A stretch of 64,000 nt of DNA, taken from the NCBI RefSeq assembly GCF_020991365.1, contig NZ_JAJLRA010000007.1, positions 62,001 to 126,000 on the forward strand, written 5' to 3'. The notes under the pieces were generated by a model, which saw nothing but the letters and a program-made list of their open reading frames with translations, did no database searches and was not told where the DNA came from. A program made the translations under genes and the position numbers. Shown in pieces: positions 9,170 through 18,674 of the stretch (positions are counted from its first letter, which is position 1; each line of letters begins with the position of its first letter). Origin of the DNA: Streptacidiphilus sp. ASG 303 (GTDB taxonomy: Bacteria; Actinomycetota; Actinomycetes; Streptomycetales; Streptomycetaceae).

Positions 9170-11269
9170 TCAGCGGGTCGCCGCGGTGATCGAGTCGTGC
9201 GCTGCGGCGACCACGGCCTCGGCCGTCATGCCGAACTGCTCGAACAGGATCTGGTAGTCGGCGGAGGCGCCGTAGTGCTCCAGCGAGACGATGCGGCCGC
9301 TGTCGCCCACGATCTCCCGCCAGCCCTGCGCGATGCCGGCCTCCACCGAGACCCGGGCCCTCACGTCGGGCAGCAGCACGGAGTCGCGGTACGACTCGTC
9401 CTGCTCGTTGAACCACTCGATCGACGGCATCGACACCACGCGGGTGGGGATGCCGTCGGCCTCCAGCACGGCGCGGGCCCGGACGGCCGTCTGCAGCTCG
9501 GAGCCGGTGCCGATCAGGATCACCTGCGGGCGGCCGGCGGAGGCCTCCTGGAGGACGTACCCGCCCTTCGCGGCGCCCTCGGCGGAGGCGAACTCGCCGC
9601 TCTCCCGGTCGAAGGTCGGCACGTTCTGCCGGGTCAGGGCCAGGCCGGTCGGGCCGGGCTTCGAGGCGTGGCGCTCCAGGACGGTCCGCCACACCACCGC
9701 GGTCTCGTTGGCGTCGCCGGGGCGGACCACCGAGAGGCCGGGGATGGCGCGCAGCGCGGCCAGGTGCTCGATCGGCTGGTGGGTCGGGCCGTCCTCGCCC
9801 AGGCCGATGGAGTCGTGCGTCCACACGTAGGTGACCGGCAGCTTCATCAGCGCCGCGAGGCGCACGGCGGGCCGCATGTAGTCGGAGAACACCAGGAAGG
9901 TGCCGCCGAAGACGCGGGTGTTGCCGTGCAGCGCGATGCCGTTCATCGTCGAGCCCATGGCGTGCTCGCGGATGCCGAAGTGCACCGTGCGGCCGTACGG
10001 GTCGGCACCCGGCAGCGGGTTGCCCGCGGGCAGGAAGGACGAGCCCTCGTCGATGGTGGTGAGGTTGGACTCCGCCAGGTCGGCCGAGCCGCCCCACAGC
10101 TCCGGAATGACCGGGCCGAGCGCCTGCAGCACCTCGCCGGAGGCCTTGCGGGTGGCGACGCCCTTCTCGCTGGCGGGGAAGGACGGGACCGCCTTCTCCC
10201 AGCCCTCGGGCAGCCTGCCGGCCGTGATGCGGTCGAACTCCGCCGCCCGCTCCGGGTTGGCCTCGCGCCAGGCGGAGAAGCGCTTCTCCCACGCGGCGTG
10301 CGCCTCGCGGCCGCGGTCGGCGACCCTGCGGACGTGGGCCAGCACCTCGTCGGTGACCTCGAAGTCCTTGGACGGGTCGAAGCCCAGCACCCGCTTGGTG
10401 GCGGCGACCTCGTCGGCGCCCAGCGCCGAGCCGTGCGCCTTGCCGGTGTTCTGCGCGTTGGGCGCCGGCCAGGCGATGATCGTCCGCATCGCGATCATCG
10501 ACGGGCGGCCGGTCTCGGCCTTCGCCGCCGCCAGCGCCGCGTGCAGCGCCTCGACGTCGATGTCGCCGTCCTCCTTGGGCGCCACCCGCTGCACGTGCCA
10601 GCCGTAGGCCTCGTACCGCTTGAGGACGTCCTCGGAGAAGGCGGTCTCGGTGTCGCCCTCGATCGAGATGTGGTTGTCGTCGTAGAGCGCGACCAGGTTG
10701 CCCAGCCTCTGGTGGCCGGCCAGCGAGGACGCCTCGGCGGAGACGCCCTCCTCCAGGTCGCCGTCGGAGACGATCGCCCAGACGGTGTGGTCGAAGGGGG
10801 ACTCGCCGGCCGCGGCCTGCGGGTCGAACAGGCCGCGCTCGAAGCGGGCGGCCATCGCCATGCCCACCGCGTTGGCGATGCCCTGGCCCAGCGGACCGGT
10901 CGTGGTCTCCACGCCCGCGGTGTGGCCGTGCTCGGGGTGGCCGGGGGTCTTGCTGCCCCACTTGCGGAAGGACTTGAGGTCCTCCAGCGTCAGTCCGTAG
11001 CCCGACATGTACAGCTGCGTGTACAGCGTCAGGCTCGTGTGGCCGGGGGAGAGGACGAAGCGGTCGCGGCCGGTCCACGCCGGGTCGGTCGGGTCGTGGC
11101 GCAGGAAGCGCTGGAAGATCAGGTAGGCCGCCGGGGCCAGGCTCATCGCCGTGCCCGGGTGGCCGTTGCCGACCTTCTGCACCGCGTCCATGGCGAGGAC
11201 ACGGGCCGTGTCCACCGCGCGCCTGTCCAGATCGGTCCACTCGAAAGCGTTAGTCGGCTTGGTGCTCAC
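9170..11269 (-). CDS. tkt: Transketolase
   Basis: This 699-residue thiamine-diphosphate enzyme of the non-oxidative pentose phosphate pathway carries the N-terminal block [19 protein letters not shown] and the TPP/Mg motif [20 protein letters not shown]. The central pyrimidine-domain sequences [14 protein letters not shown] and [20 protein letters not shown] are also present, with a normal C-terminal domain. The start is GTG at 11269, with GGAAGGAG about 13 bases upstream. It is first in the leftward tkt-tal-zwf-opcA-pgl array and divergent from ctaB across 427 bases. Confidence 0.97.
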   Translation of the reverse strand: MSTKPTNAFEWTDLDRRAVDTARVLAMDAVQKVGNGHPGTAMSLAPAAYLIFQRFLRHDPTDPAWTGRDRFVLSPGHTSLTLYTQLYMSGYGLTLEDLKSFRKWGSKTPGHPEHGHTAGVETTTGPLGQGIANAVGMAMAARFERGLFDPQAAAGESPFDHTVWAIVSDGDLEEGVSAEASSLAGHQRLGNLVALYDDNHISIEGDTETAFSEDVLKRYEAYGWHVQRVAPKEDGDIDVEALHAALAAAKAETGRPSMIAMRTIIAWPAPNAQNTGKAHGSALGADEVAATKRVLGFDPSKDFEVTDEVLAHVRRVADRGREAHAAWEKRFSAWREANPERAAEFDRITAGRLPEGWEKAVPSFPASEKGVATRKASGEVLQALGPVIPELWGGSADLAESNLTTIDEGSSFLPAGNPLPGADPYGRTVHFGIREHAMGSTMNGIALHGNTRVFGGTFLVFSDYMRPAVRLAALMKLPVTYVWTHDSIGLGEDGPTHQPIEHLAALRAIPGLSVVRPGDANETAVVWRTVLERHASKPGPTGLALTRQNVPTFDRESGEFASAEGAAKGGYVLQEASAGRPQVILIGTGSELQTAVRARAVLEADGIPTRVVSMPSIEWFNEQDESYRDSVLLPDVRARVSVEAGIAQGWREIVGDSGRIVSLEHYGASADYQILFEQFGMTAEAVVAAAHDSITAATR

Positions 11270-11696
11270 CCTGGTTCAGGGCTCCTTCCGTCGTTCACTC
11301 GACCCCGTGATGCGGACCTCGCCGGCCGGCCGCGACGCTGCGGTCCTGACATCTCGGCGGTCTGTGTCACGGAGGGCTCATCCCGCTTCTACGTGCGAGC
11401 CTACCGTTCGGGCTCCTGCCCGCCCCCCGGGCTCCGGCAACCCCGGACGGGGCTCTCGCATTCCCACCTTCCCCCCGTTCTCCCACCCTCTCCCGGATAC
11501 GACGCGCCCGCCCGGCGAACGGGGGACGGCGGCGCGGCGGCGGGGCGGTGCCGCGGACGCCCGGGGGCGCCCGGGGACGGCTGACACGGGGACCCCCGGC
11601 GCGGGCGGCGACCGCACAGCGTCTAAAGTGGCGTGGTACGCGCACGGCGTCCGGGTTGGTCCCGCGCCGGCGAAGTTCCATAGACCAGGGGTGTCC
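11270..11696. other. Divergent control region between tkt and ctaB
   Basis: There is no supported gene. The region holds the leaders and promoters of both tkt (minus) and ctaB (plus). For ctaB the only -10-like sequence I see is TAAAGT at 11624-11629, without a good -35. The middle is rich in C runs (11460-11500) and CG repeats. I see no strong operator-like palindrome. Confidence 0.4.
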
Positions 11697-12638
11697 GTGA
11701 CCGCCGTCGAATCCCGCCCGGCCGGGGTCGTCGGGGCGACCCCCGGGCACCGGCCGTTCGGGGCCCGTGTCGGGGCCTTTGTCGCGCTGACCAAGCCACG
11801 CATCATCGAACTGCTGCTGATCTCCACGGTCCCGGTGATGTTCCTCGCCCAGCGCGGCGTGCCCGACCTGCTGCTGGTGGTGAACGTCGTCGTCGGAGGC
11901 TTCCTCTCCGCGGGCGGCGCCAACACGCTGAACATGTACATCGACCGGGACATCGACGCCCGGATGCGCCGCACCGAGCAGCGGCCGCTGGTGACCGGGA
12001 TGGTCTCGCCGCGCGAGGCCCTGGTCTTCGGCATCACCCTCGCGGCGGTGTCCACGCTCTGGCTGGGCCTCTTCGTCAACTGGCTCTCCTCGGCGCTGGC
12101 CCTCGGCGCCCTGCTCTTCTACGTCTTCGCCTACACGCTGGGCCTGAAGCGCCGCACCTCGCAGAACATCGTCTGGGGCGGCATCGCCGGCTGCATGCCG
12201 GTCTTCATCGGCTGGGCGGCGGTGACGGGCAGCCTCTCCTGGGCCGCCGTCGTGCTCTTCCTCGTCATCTTCTTCTGGACCCCGCCGCACTACTGGCCGC
12301 TCTCCATGAAGGTCCGCGAGGACTACGCCAACGTCGGCGTGCCGATGCTGCCGGTCGTGGCCTCCAACACCGTCGTGGCCCGGCAGATCGTCGTCTACTC
12401 CTGGGTGATGGTCGCCGTCTCGATGGCCCTGTGGCCGCTCGGGCACACCGGCTGGCTCTACCCGGCGGCCGCCCTGCTCCTCGGCGCCTTCTGGCTCAAG
12501 GAGGCACACGGCCTGTACCGCAGGGCGAAGGCGGGCGCGGTGGGCGCGGCGCTGAAGGAGATGCGCCTCTTCCACTGGTCCATCACCTACCTGACGCTGC
12601 TCTTCGTCGCCGTCGCGGTGGACCCCTTCCTCCGCTGA
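11697..12638 (+). CDS. ctaB: Protohaem IX farnesyltransferase (haem O synthase)
   Basis: This 313-residue polytopic membrane enzyme of the UbiA family adds a farnesyl group to haem B, giving haem O for cytochrome oxidase. The prenyl-diphosphate-binding motif [19 protein letters not shown] lies in the first cytosolic loop. [20 protein letters not shown] and [18 protein letters not shown] are typical of CtaB. About nine hydrophobic segments are visible. I prefer the GTG at 11697, because AGGGG sits 5-6 bases upstream of it; the GTG at 11691 lies too close to that sequence. ctaA, which acts next in haem A synthesis, is nearby on the other strand. Confidence 0.95.
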   Translation: MTAVESRPAGVVGATPGHRPFGARVGAFVALTKPRIIELLLISTVPVMFLAQRGVPDLLLVVNVVVGGFLSAGGANTLNMYIDRDIDARMRRTEQRPLVTGMVSPREALVFGITLAAVSTLWLGLFVNWLSSALALGALLFYVFAYTLGLKRRTSQNIVWGGIAGCMPVFIGWAAVTGSLSWAAVVLFLVIFFWTPPHYWPLSMKVREDYANVGVPMLPVVASNTVVARQIVVYSWVMVAVSMALWPLGHTGWLYPAAALLLGAFWLKEAHGLYRRAKAGAVGAALKEMRLFHWSITYLTLLFVAVAVDPFLR

Positions 12639-12680
12639 CGCCCGCGCCCGCACAACGCGCCGGCCCCGCGCTCCGTTCAA

Positions 12681-12715
12681 CGGCCCCGCAGCCCCTCCGA
12701 CGGGCGGCGGGGCCG
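12681..12715 (+). terminator. Probable ctaB terminator hairpin
   Basis: CGGCCCCGC (12681-12689) pairs with GCGGGGCCG (12707-12715) across 17 bases, 43 bases after the ctaB stop. Confidence 0.5.
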
Positions 12716-12897
12716 CGGCGCGTCCGGGGCGCGGCCGGGGCGCGCCGCACCCGGGCCGGGCGTGCGTCCCGGGGCGTGCGGCGCTCCGATGCCCGCGGCA
12801 CGCGGGGGCGTGCGGCCGCCGGTCGCGCGCCGTCCTGTGCGCCGCCGCACACGGTCCACCCGTCGCCCCCGGGGCTACCGGTGGGTAGCATGCGGAC

Positions 12898-13242
12898 ATG
12901 AGCAGCGAAGAGACCACCGCGGCCCGCGCCGCCTCCCGCGACCAGCGCCGCGCCCGGCGCATCGCCAAGAACATCGCCTCCTTCGCCGGCCGCCACGGCG
13001 GGAGCGCCGACGGCGTCGTGGAGTACGTCGGCCGCAACGCCACCCGCATCGTGCTCGTGGGCGCCGACGGGGCCTGGGGCGACCAGGTCGCCCCCCGCTA
13101 CGAGGTCGCGAAGCAGGCCGCCGAGCTGGCCGGGATCACCCTGCACGACGCCTTCGACGGCGAGCTGGCCGCCCGGGTGCGGACCTCCTCCTACGAGTGG
13201 TCCCGGATGGCCGGCCTCCAGCTCGGCGGCGGCCGGGCCTGA
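12898..13242 (+). CDS. Conserved hypothetical protein, 114 residues
   Basis: This is a small soluble protein with a basic N-terminal helix (ARAASRDQRRARRIAKNIASF). A compact domain follows (VEYVGRNATRIVLVGADGAWGDQVAPRYEVAKQAAELAG, then YEWSRMAG). There are no cysteines, no signal peptide and no membrane segment. I do not recognise the family. The gene keeps a position between ctaB and ctaA that I recall from other streptomycetes, which argues for a real gene. It stands alone, with a very strong bidirectional hairpin after it. The ATG at 12898 was chosen because the product starts cleanly there. No function is proposed. Confidence 0.75.
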   Translation: MSSEETTAARAASRDQRRARRIAKNIASFAGRHGGSADGVVEYVGRNATRIVLVGADGAWGDQVAPRYEVAKQAAELAGITLHDAFDGELAARVRTSSYEWSRMAGLQLGGGRA

Positions 13243-13312
13243 CGGCCCGCGGCCGCACCCCCTCGGACGACGGGACGGCGACGGGGCGGGGACGGCGACG
13301 GGACGGGGACGA

Positions 13313-13361
13313 CGACGGGGCGGCCCCGGCAGGTGCCACACCTGCCGGGGCCGCCCCGTCG
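13313..13361. terminator. Very strong bidirectional terminator
   Basis: A perfect 23-bp inverted repeat (13313-13335 with 13339-13361) with a CCA loop lies between convergent genes (the 114-residue protein and ctaA). The sequence before it (13268-13320) is an imperfect array of GGCGACGGG-like units. Confidence 0.88.
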
Positions 13362-13392
13362 CGGTTGCCCCGTCGCGAATGCCCCGTCCGGC

Positions 13393-14394
13393 TCAGCCGG
13401 CGGCCACCAGTCCCGAGGAGTCGTCCGCGCCGCCGCCCCGGACCGCGGGGGTCGCGCCGCCGGGCCGCCCGCCGTCCGCCGGGAGCTCCGGCCGCACCCG
13501 CAGCGCGAGCGGGATCCGCAGCGCCGCGATCCACACCAGCGTCGAGCCCAGCAGGTGCGCGCCGACCAGGACCTCCGGGGACCCGGTGAAGAACTGCACG
13601 AAGCCCACCGCGCCCTGCGCCAGCAGCACCACCAGCAGGTCCCGGGCGCGCGCCCGGGCCGGCGCCGGGGCCTTGACGGCCCGCAGCGCGAAGAGCATCG
13701 CCAGCGACAGGCCCATCGTGACGAACGCGAAGTCGGCGTGGAACTGCGTCACCCGGTCGTAGTCCAGCGGGATCCGCGGCACGTCGCTGGAGTCGCCGGA
13801 GTGCTTGCCCGCGCCGGTGACGACGGTGCCCGCCAGCACCAGGCAGGTGGTCGCCGCGACCAGCACGTACGACAGCTGCACCAGCGGCCGGGAGACGGCC
13901 GGCTCGGGCTCCCCGTCGCCCTCCCGCGACCGCTCCCACATGAGCAGCGCGACCCAGATCAGCGCCATCGACGCGACCAGGTGCACCGCCACCGAGTACG
14001 GGTTCAGGCCGGTGAGGACGGTCACCCCGCCGATCACGGCGTTGCTCAGCACGATCCCGAACTGGGCCCAGCCCAGCCGGGTCAGCCGGCGCCGCCACGG
14101 CTTCGCGCAGCGCGCCGCGACGATCGCGGCGCCCACGGCCGCGCACAGCACGTAGGTGAGCAGCCGGTTGGCGAACTCGATCACCCCGTGGACGCCCATC
14201 GCCTGTGTGGGCGCCAGGGTCTCAGCGGTGCAGCGGGGCCACGTGGGGCAGCCCAGGCCGGAGGAGGTGAGCCGCACGGCGGCGCCGGTCACCACGATGA
14301 CCACGCTCATCACCAGCGCCGAGAGGCAGGCCGCTCGCACGACCCTCGCCGTGGGCGTCAGCCGCTCGGCGAGGTAGGACAAGGGGGTACGCAC
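13393..14394 (-). CDS. ctaA: Haem A synthase (COX15/CtaA family)
   Basis: This 333-residue polytopic membrane protein oxidises haem O to haem A. Hydrophobic segments alternate with conserved loops. VRLTSSGLGCPTWPRC holds the external cysteine pair after the first segment, and GVHGVIEFANRLLTYV carries a haem-ligand histidine. NPYSVAVHLVASMALIW, VTQFHADFAFVTMG and LVGAHLLGSTLVW carry further histidines. The pattern matches the eight-helix CtaA fold. GTG at 14394 is the start; the C-terminus is a low-complexity Gly/Ala/Pro tail. It pairs functionally with ctaB about 0.8 kb away on the other strand. Confidence 0.94.
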   Translation of the reverse strand: MRTPLSYLAERLTPTARVVRAACLSALVMSVVIVVTGAAVRLTSSGLGCPTWPRCTAETLAPTQAMGVHGVIEFANRLLTYVLCAAVGAAIVAARCAKPWRRRLTRLGWAQFGIVLSNAVIGGVTVLTGLNPYSVAVHLVASMALIWVALLMWERSREGDGEPEPAVSRPLVQLSYVLVAATTCLVLAGTVVTGAGKHSGDSSDVPRIPLDYDRVTQFHADFAFVTMGLSLAMLFALRAVKAPAPARARARDLLVVLLAQGAVGFVQFFTGSPEVLVGAHLLGSTLVWIAALRIPLALRVRPELPADGGRPGGATPAVRGGGADDSSGLVAAG

Positions 14395-14451
14395 CGTCCC
14401 ATCGTAGGTCGGCCCCGGGGCCGATCTTGGACGGGCCCCCGCCCCGAGCGC

Positions 14452-15231
14452 CTACTCCCAGCGGAAGAAGCGGGCCGCCGCCCCGAGCCCCAGCACCGCC
14501 CAGACCGCGAGCACCGCCAGGTCGCCGGCCGGCAGGGCCGCGCCGTGCTGGAGCACCGCCCGCAGGCCGTCGGAGAGCGCGCTGATCGGCAGCAGCTCCA
14601 GCACGCCGCGCACGGCGGACGGGAACTTCTCCAGCGGCACCACCACGCCGCCGGCCAGCAGCAGCAGGACGAAGACCAGGTTGGCCGCCGCCAGCGTCGC
14701 CTCGGCCCGCAGGGTGCCCGCCATCAGCAGGCCCAGGCCCGAGAAGGCCGCGGTGCCCAGCACCAGCAGGGCCGCCACCGCGAACGGGTTCCCGTGCGGC
14801 GACCAGCCCAGCGCCAGGGCGACCACCGACAGCAGCGCCACCTGCAGCACCTCGGTGACCAGCACGCAGCCGGTCTTGGCGGTCAGCAGCGCCCAGCGCG
14901 GCAGCGGGGAGGCGCCCAGCCGCTTGAGCACCCCGTACCGGCGCTCGAAGCCGGTGGCGATGGCCTGCCCGGTGAAGGCGGTGGACATCACGGCCAGCGC
15001 CAGCAGGCCCGGCGCGAGGAAGTCCACCCGCCGGCCCGGACCGGTGGTGTCCACCACGTCCACGGCGCTGAAGAGCACCAGCAGGACGGTGGGGATGACC
15101 GCGGTCAGCAGCAGCTGCTCGCCGTTGCGCAGCAGCATCCGCGTCTCCAGCGCGGTCTGGGCCAGCAGCATCCGGCCGACCGGGGCGGCTCCGGGGGCGG
15201 GCGTGTACGTGCCCGGGGCGGTGGTGGTCAC
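14452..15231 (-). CDS. ABC-2 type transporter permease
   Basis: This 259-residue integral membrane protein has six hydrophobic segments and the ABC-2 pattern: LETRMLLRNGEQLLLTAVIP, then FLAPGLLALAVMSTAFTGQA, ERRYGVLKRLGASPLPRW and GGVVVPLEKFPSAVR. The GTG start overlaps the stop of the ATPase gene as GTGA, so the two form one exporter operon. The substrate is unknown. The fixed position between ctaA and sufR may reflect a cell-envelope or respiratory role, but that is speculation. Confidence 0.9.
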   Translation of the reverse strand: MTTTAPGTYTPAPGAAPVGRMLLAQTALETRMLLRNGEQLLLTAVIPTVLLVLFSAVDVVDTTGPGRRVDFLAPGLLALAVMSTAFTGQAIATGFERRYGVLKRLGASPLPRWALLTAKTGCVLVTEVLQVALLSVVALALGWSPHGNPFAVAALLVLGTAAFSGLGLLMAGTLRAEATLAAANLVFVLLLLAGGVVVPLEKFPSAVRGVLELLPISALSDGLRAVLQHGAALPAGDLAVLAVWAVLGLGAAARFFRWE

Positions 15232-16166
15232 GAGCGCAGGTCCCGTCCGGTCAGGTCGAGGAAGACGTCCTCGAGCGTCCGCCGCTCCACGGTGAGGCGG
15301 TCGGGCATGACGCCGACCTGGGCGCACCAGGCGGCGACGGTGGCCAGCAGCTGCGGGTCCAGGGGGCCCTGCACCCGGTAGCTGCCGGGGGTGAGCTCGG
15401 CGGCGGCGGTGCCGTCGGGCAGCGCCTTCAGCAGGGCGCCGAGGTCCAGGCCGGCGCGGCCGCGGAAGCGCAGCGCCTCCTGCTCGGGGCGCCCGTCGCC
15501 CGCCCGGCGCAGCTCCTCGGGGCTGCCCTGGGCGATGACCTTCCCCCGGTCCACGATCGCCACGTCGTCGGCCAGTTCCTCGGCCTCGTCCATGGCGTGG
15601 GTGGTGAGGACGACGGTGACGCCGTCGGACCGCAGGTCGCGCACCAGGTCCCAGGTGGCGTGCCGGGCCTGCGGGTCCAGGCCGGCGGTCGGCTCGTCGA
15701 GGAAGACCAGCTCGGGGCGGCCCACCACGGCCATGGCGAGCGCGAGGCGCTGCTGCTGGCCGCCGGAGAGCCGCCGGTACGCGGTGCGGCCGCAGGAGCC
15801 GAGGCCGAGGCGCTCGACCAGGGCGTCCACGTCGAGGGGGTGCGCGTGCAGCCTTGCGGTGTGCCGCAGCATCTCCACGGCGCGCGCGCCGGGGTACACG
15901 CCGCCCGACTGGAGCATCACGCCGACGCGGGGCCGCAGCCGGGCGGCGTCGGCCACCGGGTCCATCCCGAGGACGCGGACCGTGCCCGCGTCGGGCCGGC
16001 GGTAGCCCTCGCAGGTCTCGACGGTTGTGGTCTTCCCGGCGCCGTTGGGGCCGAGGACGGCGGTGACGGTGTTCCGGCCGACGGACAGGTCCAGCCCGTC
16101 CACGGCGGTCTTCGACCCGTACCGCTTGACCAGACCGGACACCCGGACCGCGGGTTCTGCTTCCAT
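15228..16166 (-). CDS. ABC transporter ATP-binding protein
   Basis: This 312-residue cytoplasmic ATPase energises the adjacent ABC-2 permease. Walker A is [12 protein letters not shown] near residue 39, the Q-loop region is [12 protein letters not shown], the signature is [15 protein letters not shown], Walker B is [15 protein letters not shown] and the H-loop is [15 protein letters not shown]. The C-terminal 80 residues form the DUF4162-like extension common in drug and antibiotic exporters, ending [16 protein letters not shown]. It is the first gene of a two-gene operon, divergent from sufR across 221 bases. Confidence 0.93.
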   Translation of the reverse strand: MEAEPAVRVSGLVKRYGSKTAVDGLDLSVGRNTVTAVLGPNGAGKTTTVETCEGYRRPDAGTVRVLGMDPVADAARLRPRVGVMLQSGGVYPGARAVEMLRHTARLHAHPLDVDALVERLGLGSCGRTAYRRLSGGQQQRLALAMAVVGRPELVFLDEPTAGLDPQARHATWDLVRDLRSDGVTVVLTTHAMDEAEELADDVAIVDRGKVIAQGSPEELRRAGDGRPEQEALRFRGRAGLDLGALLKALPDGTAAAELTPGSYRVQGPLDPQLLATVAAWCAQVGVMPDRLTVERRTLEDVFLDLTGRDLRS

Positions 16167-16296
16167 GCCGTCGAGTCTATGGACCCCGCGGCCGCCGCCC
16201 GGCCGCCGCCCCCGCCGGGGCGCCGGCCGCCGGGGAACCTCCCGCCGGGCCGGACGGCGTCCCGGGCGGGAGGGCGGCCCGGGACGTCGCCGCAGG

Positions 16297-16315
16297 CCAG
16301 GTGAGGCTTACCTGC
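16297..16315 (+). promoter_or_regulatory. Iron-box-like palindrome (DmdR/IdeR/DtxR type) upstream of sufR
   Basis: The core AGGTGAGGCTTACCT (16299-16313) matches 13 of 15 positions of the AGGTTAGGCTAACCT core of the known DtxR/IdeR/DmdR iron box. It is an interrupted palindrome CAGGT/ACCTG. It sits about 74 bases before the sufR start and about 130 bases from the divergent ABC ATPase gene. Binding is inferred from similarity only. Confidence 0.6.
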
Positions 16316-16374
16316 GTGACGGAGTCCACCGGTGCGCGGGGGCGGGGCGGCTTGTCGCCGCGGAAGGAATTACG

Positions 16375-16388
16375 CAACAATGGTGTTG
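16375..16388 (+). promoter_or_regulatory. SufR-type operator overlapping the sufR start codon
   Basis: CAAC-AATGGT-GTTG is a perfect match to the 14-base CAAC-N6-GTTG palindrome that I recall as the SufR site of the Streptomyces suf operon. Its last G is the first base of the GTG start of sufR. Occupation would block transcription or initiation of the whole operon. Confidence 0.72.
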
Positions 16389-17209
16389 TGAAAAACATGC
16401 GCGAGCACCCGGAGCAGGAGGCGGCCCAGCCGGCCGCCCCCGCAGCGGTGCCCGCGCCCGGCGGCGAGGCCGCCGCCCCGGGCGGCCACCAGGCCACCCG
16501 CGACCGGGTCGCCCGCTCCATCCTCGACCACGGCCCCTCCACCGCCGCCGACCTGGCGGACCGCCTCGGCCTCACGGCCGCCGCCGTCCGCCGCCACCTC
16601 GACGCGCTCGCCGCCGCCGGCCTGGTCGAGTCCCGCGAGCAGCGGGTCCACGGCCACCGCGGACGCGGCCGCCCCGCGAAGGTCTTCGCGCTCACCGACT
16701 GCGGGCGCGACGTCTTCTACCAGGCCTACGACAAGCTCGCCGCGGACGCCCTGCGGTGGATCGCGGAGTCCGCGGGCGGCGGCGCGGCCGGCGCCGAGGC
16801 GGTCGCCGCCTTCGCCCGCGCCCGGCTCGGCCGCGACGCCGAACGCTACGGCGCGGCCCTGGACGGGACCGGCCCCGAGGAGCGCACCGAGGCGCTCGCG
16901 CGTGCCCTCAGCGCCGACGGGTACGCTGCCACGGTGCGGCGCATGCCCGCCGCCCCGAAGGCCGCCGCCGGCGCGCAGCTGTGCCAGCACCACTGCCCGG
17001 TGGCGCACATCGCCGAGCAGTTCCCCCAGCTGTGCGACGCGGAGACCGAGGTCTTCTCCCGTCTGCTGGGCACCCATGTGCAGCGCCTGGCCACCATCGC
17101 CCACGGCGACGGGGTCTGCACCACCCATGTGCCGGCGGCCGGTGCCGCCACCGGAACCGAACGCCGAACCACGACGACAGAGACTGTCTCCGGGAGGAAC
17201 CCCGTATGA
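16388..17209 (+). CDS. sufR: Iron-sulfur cluster regulator SufR
   Basis: This 273-residue transcription factor represses the suf operon when it carries an Fe-S cluster. The N-terminus is a low-complexity Pro/Ala stretch. An ArsR-like winged helix follows ([39 protein letters not shown], then the wing [14 protein letters not shown]). The C-terminal sensor half has cysteines at about 199, 203, 216 and 244 ([28 protein letters not shown]), the expected cluster ligands. The GTG at 16388 is chosen because the product begins MKNMREH. It lacks a good ribosome site and the operator touches it, so a very short leader is possible. The stop overlaps sufB as ATGA. Confidence 0.93.
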   Translation: MKNMREHPEQEAAQPAAPAAVPAPGGEAAAPGGHQATRDRVARSILDHGPSTAADLADRLGLTAAAVRRHLDALAAAGLVESREQRVHGHRGRGRPAKVFALTDCGRDVFYQAYDKLAADALRWIAESAGGGAAGAEAVAAFARARLGRDAERYGAALDGTGPEERTEALARALSADGYAATVRRMPAAPKAAAGAQLCQHHCPVAHIAEQFPQLCDAETEVFSRLLGTHVQRLATIAHGDGVCTTHVPAAGAATGTERRTTTTETVSGRNPV

Positions 17210-18618
17210 CCACGACCGCTCACCCGGAGCTCGAGGGTCTGGGCAACTACGAGTACGGCTGGGCCGACCCCGACGCCGCCGGCGCCGCCGCGAAGCGGGG
17301 CCTGAGCGAGGAGGTCGTCCGCGACATCTCCGCGAAGAAGTCCGAGCCGGAGTGGATGCTCAAGCTGCGGCTCAAGGGCCTGCGGCTGTTCGACAAGAAG
17401 CCGATGCCGACCTGGGGCTCGGACCTGTCGGGGATCGACTTCGACAACATCAAGTACTTCGTGCGGTCCACCGAGAAGCAGGCCGCGTCCTGGGACGAGC
17501 TGCCCGAGGACATCAAGAACACCTACGACAAGCTCGGCATCCCGGAGGCGGAGAAGCAGCGCCTGGTCGCCGGCGTCGCCGCCCAGTACGAGTCCGAGGT
17601 CGTCTACCACCAGATCCGCGAGGACCTGGAGCAGCAGGGCGTCATCTTCCTGGACACCGACACCGCGCTCAAGGAGCACCCGGAGCTCTTCCAGGAGTAC
17701 TTCGGCACGGTGATCCCGGCCGGCGACAACAAGTTCGCCGCGCTGAACACCGCCGTGTGGTCCGGCGGCTCCTTCATCTACGTGCCGAAGGGCGTGCACG
17801 TGGAGATCCCGCTCCAGGCCTACTTCCGGATCAACACCGAGAACATGGGCCAGTTCGAGCGGACGCTGATCATCGTCGACGAGGACGCCTACGTCCACTA
17901 CGTCGAGGGCTGCACCGCGCCGATCTACAAGTCGGACTCGCTGCACTCCGCGGTCGTCGAGATCATCGTCAAGAAGGGCGCCCGCTGCCGCTACACGACC
18001 ATCCAGAACTGGTCGAACAACGTCTACAACCTGGTCACCAAGCGCGCCGTCGCCTACGAGGGCGCCACCATGGAGTGGGTCGACGGCAACATCGGCTCCA
18101 AGGTGACCATGAAGTACCCGGCCGTCTACCTCATGGGCGAGCACGCCAAGGGCGAGACCCTGTCCATCGCCTTCGCGGGCGAGGGCCAGCACCAGGACGC
18201 CGGCGCCAAGATGGTCCACATGGCCCCGCACACCTCCTCGTCCATCGTCTCCAAGTCGGTGGCGCGCGGCGGCGGCCGCACCTCCTACCGCGGCCTGATC
18301 GAGATCGGCGAGGGCGCCGAGGGCTCGAAGTCCAACGTCCTCTGCGACGCCCTGCTGGTGGACACGATCTCCCGCTCGGACACCTACCCGTACGTGGACG
18401 TCCGCGAGGACGACGTGTCCATGGGCCACGAGGCGACCGTCTCCAAGGTCAGCGAGGACCAGCTCTTCTACCTGATGAGCCGCGGCATGTCGGAGAACGA
18501 GGCCATGGCGATGATCGTCCGCGGCTTCGTGGAGCCGATCGCCCGCGAGCTCCCGATGGAGTACGCGCTGGAGCTCAACCGGCTGATCGAGCTGCAGATG
18601 GAAGGCTCCGTCGGCTGA
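17206..18618 (+). CDS. sufB: Fe-S cluster assembly scaffold SufB
   Basis: This 470-residue SufB is the scaffold subunit of the SufBCD complex. It follows sufR with a 4-base overlap and has GGGAGGAA as ribosome site. Typical blocks include [51 protein letters not shown] and [32 protein letters not shown] and [18 protein letters not shown] are also present. The Cys in VEGCTAP and the conserved Glu and His residues of the beta-helical core are present. The length matches the family. It is more AT-tolerant in codons than its neighbours only at the conserved core. Confidence 0.97.
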   Translation: MTTTAHPELEGLGNYEYGWADPDAAGAAAKRGLSEEVVRDISAKKSEPEWMLKLRLKGLRLFDKKPMPTWGSDLSGIDFDNIKYFVRSTEKQAASWDELPEDIKNTYDKLGIPEAEKQRLVAGVAAQYESEVVYHQIREDLEQQGVIFLDTDTALKEHPELFQEYFGTVIPAGDNKFAALNTAVWSGGSFIYVPKGVHVEIPLQAYFRINTENMGQFERTLIIVDEDAYVHYVEGCTAPIYKSDSLHSAVVEIIVKKGARCRYTTIQNWSNNVYNLVTKRAVAYEGATMEWVDGNIGSKVTMKYPAVYLMGEHAKGETLSIAFAGEGQHQDAGAKMVHMAPHTSSSIVSKSVARGGGRTSYRGLIEIGEGAEGSKSNVLCDALLVDTISRSDTYPYVDVREDDVSMGHEATVSKVSEDQLFYLMSRGMSENEAMAMIVRGFVEPIARELPMEYALELNRLIELQMEGSVG

Positions 18619-18674
18619 CGCCGGCCGCAGCGAAGACCCACCCGGACCACCAGGAAGCGAGAGCAGCCTCAGCC

